64,000 nucleotides of DNA from NCBI RefSeq assembly GCF_023169965.1, contig NZ_AP025592.1:1798001-1862000 (forward strand), read 5' to 3'. This stretch comes from Anaeromyxobacter paludicola (lineage in GTDB: Bacteria > Myxococcota > Myxococcia > Myxococcales > Anaeromyxobacteraceae). The notes under the pieces were generated by a model that was not told the origin of the DNA, ran no database searches, and worked only from the letters and a program-made list of their open reading frames with translations. Below, in pieces: positions 26,266 to 35,438 of this stretch. Position numbers and translations under genes: made by a program. Within the stretch, counting starts at the first letter, position 1; each line of letters opens with the position of its first letter.

Positions 26266-26901
26266 TCAGTGGTAGTAGGCGAGCTTCCGCTCGAGGCGGA
26301 GGAAGAGCTCGGAGACCGCCCAGTTCATGACGAAGTAGAAGGCCCCGGCGATGAAGATGGGCGTGGTGGAGAACTGCCGGGCCGAGGCGTTCTGCGCCAC
26401 CCGGAAGAGCTCGGCGACGCCGATGGTCTGGGCGAGCGCGGTGTCCTTCACGAGCGTGATCACCTCGTTGGCGGTGGCCGGCAGGATCCGCTTCACCACC
26501 TGCGGCAGGACGATCCGGAAGAAGGTGTCGGCCCGGCCGAAGCCGAGCACCTTGGCCGCCTCGTACTGGCCCTTCGGGATCGACTGGATGCCGCCGCGGT
26601 AGATCTCGGCGAAGTAGGCGGCATAGTTGATCGTGAAGGCCACGATGGCCGCCGTGAAGCGGTCGTACGAGGACTCGAAGAGGTAGTACGGCGCGAAGTA
26701 GACGAAGAGGAGCTGCAGGATGAGCGGCGTCCCGCGCATCACGAGGATGTAGGCGTGCACCGGGCCGCGCACGAGCCGGCTGGACGACATCCGTCCGAGC
26801 GCGATCGGCAGGGCCAGCGGCAGCGCCAGCGCGAGGGTCAGGAAGAAGACCTCGAGCGAGACGACGGACCCCTCGGCCATCGCCCCCAGCATCTTCGTCA
26901 T
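26266..26901 (-). CDS. Amino-acid ABC transporter permease (HisMQ type)
   Basis: This 211-aa inner-membrane protein has about five helices. The HEAT-family permease signature ends with the EAA loop QYEAAKVLGFGRADTFFRIVLPQV, and VRGPVHAYILVMRGTPLILQL matches the conserved N-terminal amino-acid permease segment. One permease gene is present, so the functional unit is probably a homodimer. It is preceded by 18 bases from the binding-protein gene and followed by 13 bases to the ATPase. Confidence 0.95.
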   Translation of the reverse strand: MTKMLGAMAEGSVVSLEVFFLTLALALPLALPIALGRMSSSRLVRGPVHAYILVMRGTPLILQLLFVYFAPYYLFESSYDRFTAAIVAFTINYAAYFAEIYRGGIQSIPKGQYEAAKVLGFGRADTFFRIVLPQVVKRILPATANEVITLVKDTALAQTIGVAELFRVAQNASARQFSTTPIFIAGAFYFVMNWAVSELFLRLERKLAYYH

Positions 26902-26919
26902 GCGCGGACGCCCTTCCCG

Positions 26920-27708
26920 CTACTTGCCGACGACGGAGATGTCCGACCCGAACCACTGGGTCGTGATCTTCGCGAGCGTGCCGTCCTTGCGCATCGCCTC
27001 GAGCGCGCCCTGCACGCCGTCGCGGAGGGCGAGGTCGTTCTTGCGGAAGCCGACGCCGAAGACCTCGGGCGAGAGCGACTCGGGGAGGACCACGAGGGCC
27101 TTCTTCGAGCGCTGGATGTTGTCGTTGGCGAGGATGAGGTCCATCACCACCGCGTCCACGCCGCGGGCCTCGAGGTCCATGAGCGCGGTGAGGTTGTCCT
27201 TGAACTCGACCACCTCCTTCAGCGACTTCTTGAACGCCGGCGCCGCGTCGAGGGCGTTGGCGGCCGAGGAGCCGGCCTGGAGCCCCACCTTCTTGCCCTT
27301 GAGGCTGGCGAGCGTGGTGAACGGCGAGCCCTTCTTCACCACCACCACCTGGGCGTTGCGCAGGTAGGGCTTCGTGAAGGCCATCGCCTGCTTCCGCTCG
27401 TCGGTGATGGTGAAGCCGTTCCAGATGCAGTCGATCTTGTGGGTGTTGAGCTCCTGCTCCTTCGCGTTCCAGTCGATCGGCTGGGGGACGAGCTGCACGC
27501 CGAGCCGCTTCGCGACCTCCTTCGCGAGGTCGATGTCGTAGCCGACGATCTGGTTCGACTCGTTCCGGAAGCCCATGGGCGGGAAGGAGTCGTCGAGGCC
27601 GAGGACGAGCTTGCCCTTCTGCTTCACGGCCTGGAGCGAGCCGTCGGCGGCGAGGGCGCGGGACTGGAGGGCGACGAGGCAGAGCGCGGCGAGGAGGATC
27701 CTCTTCAT
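26920..27708 (-). CDS. Amino-acid ABC transporter periplasmic binding protein
   Basis: This 262-aa SBP family 3 protein starts at MKRILLAALCLVALQSRALA, a clear signal peptide, which fixes the start over a longer open frame. Family hallmarks are GKLVLGLDDSFPPMGFRNES, VGYDIDLAKEVAKRLGV and VDAVVMDLILAND. Ligand-contact residues suggest a polar amino acid (the segment NGFTITDERKQAMAFTKPY is typical). It is first gene of the three-gene uptake operon; its promoter should lie between 27710 and 27847. Confidence 0.95.
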   Translation of the reverse strand: MKRILLAALCLVALQSRALAADGSLQAVKQKGKLVLGLDDSFPPMGFRNESNQIVGYDIDLAKEVAKRLGVQLVPQPIDWNAKEQELNTHKIDCIWNGFTITDERKQAMAFTKPYLRNAQVVVVKKGSPFTTLASLKGKKVGLQAGSSAANALDAAPAFKKSLKEVVEFKDNLTALMDLEARGVDAVVMDLILANDNIQRSKKALVVLPESLSPEVFGVGFRKNDLALRDGVQGALEAMRKDGTLAKITTQWFGSDISVVGK

Positions 27709-27847
27709 GGTGCGGGCTCCTTGGAGGGGTCGGCGGGCGTGCCTGACGCCCGGTTCGGGCGCGGACTCTCGCACGCGGCCGCAGCCCCCGCAAGGGCTCG
27801 GCGGGCCGGCGCCGGGGACGCGCCCCCGGCCGGCGCCGCCGCCCGGG

Positions 27848-29608
27848 TCAGGCCGCCCCGACCACCTCGCCGCTGGTCCGCTTGCCGTGCATCAGCGCGA
27901 TGATGGCGTCGTACAGGCGCCGACGGCTGTCGTGCCGCTCGAAGGCGCGGGTGATGTAGCGGACGTCCACCTCCACCCCGCTGCTGGTCGGGATGACGTT
28001 GATCCCGGGCTCGGCCGAGAAGGTGCGCACCCGGTACTTGGTGGTCGCCTTGAGCCACTCCTGCTCGGCGAGCTTGGCGTTCGCCGCCGTCTCCTGCCGC
28101 GCCAGCTTCTGCACCCCGTCGATGATCGGGTACGGGTCCTGGCCGAGCGGGATGAGCACGCGCAGCTCGTCCCACATCCACTGCCCCGAGGTGGAGAAGT
28201 TGAAGAAGTGGCGCTCGATCGCGAAGCTGTTCACGAAGGAGACGCGGCGGCCGGTCGGGTGGCCCGCGTCGCTCCAGCTCCCGGTCTCGAGGAGCACCGT
28301 GCGGAGCAGCCCGATCTCGGCCACCTCCCCGCCCACCCCGTTGATCTCGACCCAGTCGCCCACGCGGATGCCGTTGCGGCCCATGAGGATGAACCAGCCG
28401 AAGAAGGCGACGATGAAGTCCTTCATCGCGACCGTCAGGCCGGCGCCGGCGAGGCCGAGGATGGTGGTGGCCTGCGCCGGGACGCCGAGGAGCATGAAGA
28501 GCACCACCAGGACGCCCGCGAGCTGGACCGCCGCCTTCGCGACCGTGCGCAGGGTGCTCCGCCGGAACTCGTCCCCCTCCTTGCGCCGGAGCGCGCGGTC
28601 GAGGAGGAGGCTCGCCCCGAAGGTGGCGGCGAGCACCAGGAGCGCGAGGAGCACGCCGACGAGGAGCGCGTGCAGCACGCTCCGGGCGCGCGCCTCGGCG
28701 AGCGACGCCCAGTCGGCGTAGACGTCGGCGAGGTCCTGCTGGTTCTGGATGCGCTGGGCGATCACCCCGAGCCGGCGATGGATGGCGGCGGCCGGAGGCG
28801 CGACCCCTCCCGCCGGCGGGGGCGCCCCCGGCTGCAGCTGGGCCGCGAGCCGCTGCTTCCAGCCGCCGAGCAGCTGGGCCTTCTCGCGCGCCTCGCGCTG
28901 GGCCTGGGCGAGCTGGCCGATGGCGGCGCGCTGGTCGGACCAGGCCCGGAGCTTCCCGACCAGGCTGGCTGGCGGACCGCCGGACGCGACCGCCGCCGCC
29001 GCGCGCGGCTCCTTCTGCGCCGCCTCGTAGGCCTCCTTGAGCCGCTTGATGCGGGCCTGGGGATCGCCGCCGGCGCGCTCGAGCGCATCCGAGGCCGCGC
29101 CGAGCTCGTCGCGATCGAGCTCGAGCTGCGCCCGGGCCACCTCCACCTCGTCGAGCCGCTGCTCCTTGTCCTCCGGCGAGGCGGCGGCGGCCTCCCGGGT
29201 GAGCTGCGCCACCCGCTGCTCGCCGGCCTCCACCGCCGCCCGGGCCTTCGACTTGCGGGCCGCGAGCTCGCGGACCTCCGGCGTGGGGGGCGGCTGCTCG
29301 TCCACCGCGCGCCGCATGGCGTCCACGAACGCGAGATCGACCGAGTGGTCGGCCAGCCGCTCGGCCTGCCGCGCCAGCTCCTGCTCCTCGGGCGTGGTGG
29401 CCAGGGCGGCCACGCGCCGGGCGGTGAGGAGCGGGCTCATGTCCACCACCCGCGGGCGGTTTGGCGCCGGCCCGGTGGCGCCGCTGGCCGGGCGGGTCGC
29501 CGCGTCCTTGCTCGTGGCCGGCGCGGGGGCGCGGGTGGACCAGAGCCCGGCCACGGTTCCCGAGAGCGCGAGCGCCCCGGCGAGGAGGAGCCATCTGCTT
29601 GCTTTCAT
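27848..29608 (-). CDS. MscS-family mechanosensitive ion channel with long periplasmic coiled coil
   Basis: This 586-aa protein starts at MKASRWLLLAGALALSG, a signal-like first helix. Residues about 55-260 are charged, Ala/Glu/Gln-rich and predicted coiled coil, presumably periplasmic. Transmembrane helices then lead to the MscS pore helix (ILGLAGAGLTVAMKDFIVAF) and the beta-domain GIRVGDWVEINGVGGEVAEI. The last 150 residues form the cytoplasmic vestibule. It releases osmolytes upon hypo-osmotic shock. It belongs to the large MscK-like/MscM-like class by architecture. The C-terminal tail is short. It is divergent from the VOC gene with about 146 bases between starts. Confidence 0.9.
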   Translation of the reverse strand: MKASRWLLLAGALALSGTVAGLWSTRAPAPATSKDAATRPASGATGPAPNRPRVVDMSPLLTARRVAALATTPEEQELARQAERLADHSVDLAFVDAMRRAVDEQPPPTPEVRELAARKSKARAAVEAGEQRVAQLTREAAAASPEDKEQRLDEVEVARAQLELDRDELGAASDALERAGGDPQARIKRLKEAYEAAQKEPRAAAAVASGGPPASLVGKLRAWSDQRAAIGQLAQAQREAREKAQLLGGWKQRLAAQLQPGAPPPAGGVAPPAAAIHRRLGVIAQRIQNQQDLADVYADWASLAEARARSVLHALLVGVLLALLVLAATFGASLLLDRALRRKEGDEFRRSTLRTVAKAAVQLAGVLVVLFMLLGVPAQATTILGLAGAGLTVAMKDFIVAFFGWFILMGRNGIRVGDWVEINGVGGEVAEIGLLRTVLLETGSWSDAGHPTGRRVSFVNSFAIERHFFNFSTSGQWMWDELRVLIPLGQDPYPIIDGVQKLARQETAANAKLAEQEWLKATTKYRVRTFSAEPGINVIPTSSGVEVDVRYITRAFERHDSRRRLYDAIIALMHGKRTSGEVVGAA

Positions 29609-29754
29609 GTGGCCTAGAACACCACGGAACGGACTTTCGTCCCAGCCCGTCGCGCGCGAGGCGCCCCGAGCGGACCCCGGATCGCGCCCTGGCGCCGCGC
29701 TATGGGGTCCCGGACCCGAGGCGCCCGCCGGCGCCGCCCAGGAGGTCCTGAACC

Positions 29755-30528
29755 ATGGCAAGCGCGAACGTGGGCTCGTTCGTCTGGTACGAGCACCTGA
29801 CCCGGGACGTCCCCGCCGCGGTGGCGTTCTACTCCGAGGTGGTCGGCTGGAAGACCCAGCCGTTCAACGCCGACTACGTGATGTGGGTGGGGAGCCAGGG
29901 GCCGCTCGGGGGCGTGATGGCGCTGACCGACGAGCTCGCGCAGCGGGGCGTGCCGCCCCACTGGATGGCGCACGTCCAGGTCGCCGACGTGGACGCGACG
30001 GCGCGGCTGGCGGCGGAGCTGGGCGGGAAGGTCCACAAGCCGCCCACGGACATCCCGACCGTCGGCCGGTTCGCGGTCCTCGGCGATCCGCAGGGGGCCG
30101 TGCTCTCCACCTTCGCTCCCAATCAGGGGGACATGGCGCCGCACGATCCCGCCAGGCCCGGCGAGTTCTGCTGGAGCGAGCTCATGACGACCGACCACGT
30201 GGCCGGGTTCGACTTCTACGCGAAGCTCTTCGGGTGGAAGCTCCTCGACGAGATGGACATGGGGCCCATGGGGACCTACCGGATCTTCGGCCTCGGCGAG
30301 CGGCGGCTCGGGGGCATGATGCGGATCCCGCAGGGCGCTCCGAGGACGCCGGGGTGGCTCTACTACACCTCGACCGACGACCTCGCGGGCGCCGTCGCGC
30401 GGGCGACCGGCAAGGGCGGGAAGCTCCTGAACGGCCCCATGGACGTGCCCGGCGGCCGCATCGCGCAGCTCCTCGATCCGCAGGGCGCGGCCTTCGCGCT
30501 GCACGAGGCCAGGAAGCAGGCGCCGTAG
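29755..30528 (+). CDS. Two-domain VOC (glyoxalase/bleomycin-resistance) family protein
   Basis: This 257-aa protein is made of two tandem VOC modules: residues 5-120 (FVWYEHLTRDVPAAVAFYSEVVGWK ... VLGDPQGAVLSTF, each shown only in part) and 132-250 (CWSELMTTDHVAGFDFYAKL ... LDPQGAAFALHE). It resembles the CFP30B-like group, which has an uncertain function; metal-binding residues are only partly conserved. A CCAGGAGG ribosome site precedes the ATG. It converges with the histidine kinase gene, with 6 bases between stops. Confidence 0.88.
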   Translation: MASANVGSFVWYEHLTRDVPAAVAFYSEVVGWKTQPFNADYVMWVGSQGPLGGVMALTDELAQRGVPPHWMAHVQVADVDATARLAAELGGKVHKPPTDIPTVGRFAVLGDPQGAVLSTFAPNQGDMAPHDPARPGEFCWSELMTTDHVAGFDFYAKLFGWKLLDEMDMGPMGTYRIFGLGERRLGGMMRIPQGAPRTPGWLYYTSTDDLAGAVARATGKGGKLLNGPMDVPGGRIAQLLDPQGAAFALHEARKQAP

Positions 30529-30534
30529 CGGCGC

Positions 30535-32385
30535 TCAGCGGCCGGCGCCGGTCCGGACCAGGTCGAGGAGCGCCTCCACCGCGGGCGGCTTGGCGACGTG
30601 GGCGTCGAAGCCCGCCTCCTCGGCCCGCCGGCGATCCTCGGGCAGCGCGTAGCCGGAGAGGGCGATGAGCCGCGCGCAGTTGTGGTGGCCGCTCCGGAGC
30701 GTCCGGGCCACCTCGTATCCGTCCACGTCGGGCAGGCCGATGTCGCACAGGATGACCGCCGGCTCCAGCTCGTGAGCCTTCGCGATCCCGGTCTGCCCGT
30801 CGGCCGCGACGTGCACGCGGTGGCCCTCGGCCTCGAGGAGCGCCGCGAGGGAGGCGGCCTCGTCCCGGTTGTCCTCGATGACCAGCACCTCCAGCGCGCG
30901 CCCGCCCTCCGCCCGGACCGGTCCGGGGGCGGACGGCTGGCACGCCGCGGCGAGCGGCAGGCTCAGCACGAACTCGGAGCCGCGCCCCAGCCCGTCGCTA
31001 TGGGCCTCGATCCGGCCGCCGTGCAGCTCCACCAGGCTCTTCGCCAGCGCGAGCCCCAGCCCGAGCCCTCCCCGGCTCCGCGCCAGGCTCACCTCGGCCT
31101 GGACGAACGGCTCGAAGAGCCGCGGCAGCAGGTCGGGCGAGATCCCGGCGCCGTCGTCCCGCACCCGGATCACCGCCTCGCCCTGGACCTGGGCCACCTG
31201 GACCACCACGGTACCGCCCGGGCTGCCGAACTTGGCCGCGTTCTGGAGCAGGTTGCCGATCACCTGCGCGATGCGGGTCGCGTCGGCGTCGACCCAGAGC
31301 GCGCCGGAGCCCTCGACGCGGAGCGCGATGCCCTGGTCCTGGAGCAGGGTCCGGTGGTCCTCGCAGGCGCGCCGGGCGACCTCGCCCAGCTCGAGGCGCG
31401 CGCGCCGGAGCTCGATCTTGCCCTTCGAGATCCGGGTCAGGTCGAGGAGATCGTCCACGAGCCGGGCCAGGTGGCCGGTCTGCCGGCCGAGGACCTCGCG
31501 CGCCAGCGCCGCTTGCCGGCTGCCGCTCGGGTAGCGATCCAGCAGCGCGAGCGAGTTGACGATCGGCGCGAGCGGGTTCCGGAGCTCGTGCGAGAGGACG
31601 GCGAGGAAGTGGTCCTTCCTCCGATCCGACTCGCGCAAGGCCTCGCGCGCCTCGGTGCTGACCTCGAGCAGCCGCTCGAGCTCGCCGGTGCGCTCGCGGA
31701 CGCGCTGCTCGAGGTCGGCGTTGGCGTCCTGCAGGCGCCGCTGCGCCTGGGTGAGGGACTCGAGCAGGACCTCGTTGCGGAACCGGAGCCGGATGGCGTC
31801 CTGGATGGCGCAGCCTCCGCTGCGCGAGATCGCGGCGATGGCGAACCCGAACAGCGCCACCAGGAACGCCATGGAGGCCTGGACCGGCTCGCCCGCCGCC
31901 GCCAGCCGGAGCGCCATCGGCAGGAGCGCGGGGCCGGCGAACGCGAAGAAGGCCGGCGAGTAGCTGGCGTTGCTGGAGGCCGCGCCGGCGGTCATGCCCC
32001 CGAGGACGAAGGCGAGGAACATCTGATGGAGCGGCAGGCTCGGCGTGTAGAAGACGAGGGCGGCGGCGCCCCAGCCGGCTCCCGTGAGGAGGGCCCCCAG
32101 CGTGAAGCGCCGCGCCCAGACCGGCGCCTCGGCGGGGCCTCCGGGGGCTCGGCGGTACCTGCGGAGGAGCCCGAGCCGCAGGGCCGCCAGCGCCCAGAGC
32201 GCGCCCATCCAGGCGAGCGAGAGCGCCGGCGGGACCAGGCGCCGGAAGACCCAGGAGACGATCGCCGCGTTCACCACCACCGTCACCTGCGCGACGGGGG
32301 CGCGCGCGTAGAGGATCCGGACCTGCTCGGCGAGCACGCGCGGCTCGAGCGCCGGAGCCGCCGGGGAGGAGGCGTCGCCGCTCAC
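30535..32385 (-). CDS. Membrane hybrid sensor histidine kinase with receiver domain
   Basis: This 616-aa protein starts with GTG, overlapping the alpha/beta hydrolase stop by 4 bases. Six hydrophobic segments lie at about residues 30-190. A coiled linker (ADLEQRVRERTGELERLLE) follows, then HisKA with FLAVLSHELRNPLAPI (phospho-His near 270), the HATPase (N box VIGNLLQNAAKF, GLGLGLALAKSLVELHGG) and a C-terminal receiver with phospho-Asp in VILCDIGLPDVDGYE. The input signal is unknown, but the membrane part resembles other kinases with integral sensing regions. Its kinase-receiver half closely resembles that of the 1233-aa kinase near 50 kb. Confidence 0.9.
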   Translation of the reverse strand: MSGDASSPAAPALEPRVLAEQVRILYARAPVAQVTVVVNAAIVSWVFRRLVPPALSLAWMGALWALAALRLGLLRRYRRAPGGPAEAPVWARRFTLGALLTGAGWGAAALVFYTPSLPLHQMFLAFVLGGMTAGAASSNASYSPAFFAFAGPALLPMALRLAAAGEPVQASMAFLVALFGFAIAAISRSGGCAIQDAIRLRFRNEVLLESLTQAQRRLQDANADLEQRVRERTGELERLLEVSTEAREALRESDRRKDHFLAVLSHELRNPLAPIVNSLALLDRYPSGSRQAALAREVLGRQTGHLARLVDDLLDLTRISKGKIELRRARLELGEVARRACEDHRTLLQDQGIALRVEGSGALWVDADATRIAQVIGNLLQNAAKFGSPGGTVVVQVAQVQGEAVIRVRDDGAGISPDLLPRLFEPFVQAEVSLARSRGGLGLGLALAKSLVELHGGRIEAHSDGLGRGSEFVLSLPLAAACQPSAPGPVRAEGGRALEVLVIEDNRDEAASLAALLEAEGHRVHVAADGQTGIAKAHELEPAVILCDIGLPDVDGYEVARTLRSGHHNCARLIALSGYALPEDRRRAEEAGFDAHVAKPPAVEALLDLVRTGAGR

Positions 32386-33389
32386 ACGCGCTCCTCGAGG
32401 CGGCCGAGGGCGTCGAGGATCGCTCGCCGCAGCTCGTCCCGGTAGAACAGGTAGCCGGACGCGTGGCCCGCCTCGAGCCAGCGCAGCTCGCAGCGCCAGT
32501 GGGCGGCGAGCCGCTCCATCTCCCGCGGCGGCACGAAGCCGTCGTGGCGCGTCCCCACCACGATGGCCGCGCCCGGTGCGCGAGGGATCGGCAGCAGCGT
32601 CGCGTCGAAGCGCGCCAGCCAGGCGCGCAGCCGCTCTCGCGCGGCCTCCTCGTCGTCGCGCTCGACCGCCAGGGCCCGCAGGTCCGGCCAGACGCGCAGC
32701 GCCCCCTCGGTGAAGACCGGCGCCGGAGAGGCCGAGGGGGCCATCGGGACCGCCGCCACGGCGAAGGGCACGGTGGCGGCCACCACCGCCGTCATGTTGC
32801 CGCCCATGCTGTAGCCCGCGACGCACGTCCGCTCGCACTCGCGCCGCGCCAGCGCGAGCAGCGCCTTCGCCTCCTTCACGGTGGCGAGCCCCATGAGCGA
32901 GAGATCGCAGACCGTCCGCGCCTCGTAGCCGCCCTGGCCGGCAGGGCGCCGCCCGCCGTAGTAGGCGTTCTCGAGCAGGAAGACCGCGACACCTCGCGAC
33001 AGGAGCGGGCGAACCAGCTCGGTCCGCACCAGGTAGCCCTGATCGCCGCTCGAGGCGAGGAGCACCAGCGCGGCCCGCGGTGGCTCGCCGGCCCGCGCCA
33101 GCCGGCGCACCCGGGCCTCGCGCACCCGCGCAGGCAGCCGCCGCTCCGGGCTCTCGAAGACCCCGTCCTGGACCGTGAGCTCCCCGACCCGGCGCGCCGG
33201 ACGCCAGCCCACCTCGGGCGGCGCGGCCGTCGCGAGCAGCTCCTCCTCCGACATCCCTGCCATCAGCGCGCGATCGCCCCATCCATCGCAGAAGAACCTG
33301 CCGCGCGGAAGGGCCAGGGAGACCAGCCAGTCGAGTGGGTGCATTCGCATGAACGGCACCGCCCTCGTCAGCGAGGAGAGCGCCCGCAC
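32382..33389 (-). CDS. Alpha/beta hydrolase, ABHD18-like
   Basis: This 335-aa protein has the nucleophile elbow GYSMGGNMTAVVAATV (Ser near 185) and the strand-loop VLLASSGDQGYLVRTELV, and the catalytic His may lie in WLEAGHASGYLF. This resembles the ABHD18/DUF2048 hydrolase group, whose substrates are unknown. The conserved upstream segment FLLENAYYGGRRP also fits that group. The stop overlaps the kinase GTG by 4 bases, so both are probably made from one mRNA. A signal peptide is not evident. Confidence 0.75.
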   Translation of the reverse strand: MRALSSLTRAVPFMRMHPLDWLVSLALPRGRFFCDGWGDRALMAGMSEEELLATAAPPEVGWRPARRVGELTVQDGVFESPERRLPARVREARVRRLARAGEPPRAALVLLASSGDQGYLVRTELVRPLLSRGVAVFLLENAYYGGRRPAGQGGYEARTVCDLSLMGLATVKEAKALLALARRECERTCVAGYSMGGNMTAVVAATVPFAVAAVPMAPSASPAPVFTEGALRVWPDLRALAVERDDEEAARERLRAWLARFDATLLPIPRAPGAAIVVGTRHDGFVPPREMERLAAHWRCELRWLEAGHASGYLFYRDELRRAILDALGRLEERV

Positions 33390-33594
33390 GCTCGCCGCCC
33401 GGGCGACGCAGCCTCGGCCACTCCGGATGAGGTTTAGGATCGCCCGCCGGAACGTGCAGCCTCATCGGAGGAGCGGCGCCGCGCTCACGGAGGCCCCGCC
33501 CCGGGTCCCGGGACGAGGAAGGTTCTCGTTGCGCGGGGCGGCCGGAGGATCCAGAAGAACCTCGGACCCCGGCATTCCGGCGAGAGGAGCACGC

Positions 33595-33960
33595 ATGGCG
33601 GAGAAGACCTACGAGGGCGGCTGTCACTGCGGCGCGGTGCGCTACCGCGTCACGGCGGAGGTCGAGCGGGCGGTGAGCTGCAACTGCTCGATCTGCTCCA
33701 AGACCGGCGCCCTGCTCGCCTTCGCGCCGGCGGAGCGGTTCGAGCTGCTCCGGGGCGCGGACGCCCTCACCGACTACCAGTGGGGCAAGAAGCGCATCCA
33801 CCACACGTTCTGCCGGCACTGCGGGGTCCGCTCCTTCGCGCGCGGCGAGAAGCCGGGCGGGGGCGAGATGGTGGCCTTCAACCTGCGCTGCGTGGACGGG
33901 GTCGACCTGGGCGCCATCCCGGTGGTGAGCCACGACGGGCGGAGCACGCCGATCGACTGA
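33595..33960 (+). CDS. GFA/CENP-V family zinc protein
   Basis: This 121-aa protein has the zinc-binding cysteines of the GFA fold: GGCHCGAVRY (near 9), SCNCSICSKTG (near 30) and FCRHCGVRSF (near 75). The family was named after glutathione-dependent formaldehyde-activating enzyme, but most members have no proven activity. The ATG is preceded by GAGAGGAG. The frame is open far upstream, but those residues are Arg-rich and not conserved in style. Confidence 0.9.
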   Translation: MAEKTYEGGCHCGAVRYRVTAEVERAVSCNCSICSKTGALLAFAPAERFELLRGADALTDYQWGKKRIHHTFCRHCGVRSFARGEKPGGGEMVAFNLRCVDGVDLGAIPVVSHDGRSTPID

Positions 33961-33970
33961 GCGCCCGCGC

Positions 33971-35350
33971 TCATCGCCCGGACGGGCCGAGCCGCGCTCC
34001 CACGCGCCGGCGCCGGAGGGCGAGGTAGACGGGGACGCTCGCGACGAGGAGCGCCAGCGCGCAGGCGGTCTGGGCCGGGCTCTCCCGGGCGAGCGACGCG
34101 GCGAGGACCGCGTCGGCGGCGCCGAGGACGAGGAGGGTCCAGGGGTAGCCTCGCGCGCGCCAGGGCCGCGGGAGGGACGGGGCGCGCCGGCGCAGCACCA
34201 CCACGGCGCCGGCCATGAGCAGGTCGTTCGCGACCGCCACGCCGGCGAACACGGCGAGCAGCTCGTCGTAGGTTCCCGAGACGAGGAAGCCGATGGCGGC
34301 GAGCGCGACGAGCCAGAGCGCCAGGGCCGGCGTCCCGCCCGCGTTCACGGTCGTGGCCCCGCGCGTCACGAAGCCGTCGCGCGCCAGCGCGTAGAGCGTC
34401 CGCGAGGTGAAGAGCAGGCCCGCGTTCAGCCCGCCCAGCATCGAGACGGCGGAGAGGACCACCACCGCGCCGACCGCGAGCGGGCCGCCCGTCGCGCGCA
34501 GGGCGGCGACCAGCGGCAACGGCGCGGCGCCGAGCCCCTGCATCGTCAGCACGTGGGCCAGCGCCGCGTTCACGACGACGTAGATGACGACGGTGAGGCC
34601 GATGCCGACGAACATGGCGCGAGGGAGCTGGCGCCCCGGGTCCACGTGCTCCTCGGCGAGGTACACCGGGGCGTTCCAGCCGGAGTACGAGAAGAGGATG
34701 AGCCGCTGCGCCGCCGCGAACGCCGCCGCGCCCGGCAGCCAGGCCGGGGCGGCGCCGGGGGCGGCCCCCGCGGGCGCCGGCGCGCTGGCGGGCGCCGGGG
34801 CGACGATCGCCAGCAGGGCGAACGCGAGCAGCACGACGCCCCAGCCGGCCGCGCTGACCTTCTGCACGCGATCTCCGGCGCCGATGCCGGCGTGGTTCAC
34901 CGCCGCCACGAGCACCACCCCGGCGACCGCGATCGCGGTGCTGAAGCGCGTGACCGGCGGCCAGAGCTCGCCCAGGAACCCGCCGACGAGCAGCAGCGGC
35001 GCGGCGAGGCCGCAGGTGTTGATGAGGGTGTCCGCCCAGCCGACGAGGAACCCGCCCCAGGGGCCGTACGCCGCCTTCGCGTACACGTAGGGACCGCCGG
35101 CGCGGGGCAGCATGGTCGCGAGCTCCGCCTGCGCGTTCGCCCCGAGCAGCGCGTAGAGCCCGCCCACCACCCAGGCGGCGATCCAGGGGAGGAGCGACGG
35201 GAGGTGCCGCGCCGTGAGCGACGAGTTCGCGAAGCTGACCGGCACCACCGTGCCGATCACGATGGCGAGGCCGAAGCCGAAGCCCAGGACGGCCCGGAGC
35301 CGGTTCGGGGCCGGCGGGTCGCGCGAGGGGCGGTTCACTTCGGGGAGCAC
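33971..35350 (-). CDS. APC-family amino-acid permease
   Basis: This 459-aa protein has about twelve membrane helices. The first reads GFGFGLAIVIGTVVPVSFAN in place of the canonical GxG(I/V)(I/V)xxG. The second region PRAGGPYVYAKAAYGPWGGF is a hallmark of the family, and helix 6 has LILFSYSGWNAPVYLAEE. The substrate is an unknown amino acid or amine. It converges with the GFA gene with 10 bases between stops. An Ala/Pro-rich linker of about 20 residues lies between helices 5 and 6. Confidence 0.9.
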   Translation of the reverse strand: MLPEVNRPSRDPPAPNRLRAVLGFGFGLAIVIGTVVPVSFANSSLTARHLPSLLPWIAAWVVGGLYALLGANAQAELATMLPRAGGPYVYAKAAYGPWGGFLVGWADTLINTCGLAAPLLLVGGFLGELWPPVTRFSTAIAVAGVVLVAAVNHAGIGAGDRVQKVSAAGWGVVLLAFALLAIVAPAPASAPAPAGAAPGAAPAWLPGAAAFAAAQRLILFSYSGWNAPVYLAEEHVDPGRQLPRAMFVGIGLTVVIYVVVNAALAHVLTMQGLGAAPLPLVAALRATGGPLAVGAVVVLSAVSMLGGLNAGLLFTSRTLYALARDGFVTRGATTVNAGGTPALALWLVALAAIGFLVSGTYDELLAVFAGVAVANDLLMAGAVVVLRRRAPSLPRPWRARGYPWTLLVLGAADAVLAASLARESPAQTACALALLVASVPVYLALRRRRVGARLGPSGR

Positions 35351-35438
35351 TCGGGCAGCCTAGCGGCGGGCGGGGGGCGGCGCTGCGAAGCGGGGCGCCC
35401 CCGTCGAGGCGCTTCGACGCTCGCGCGAGGAACCCCGT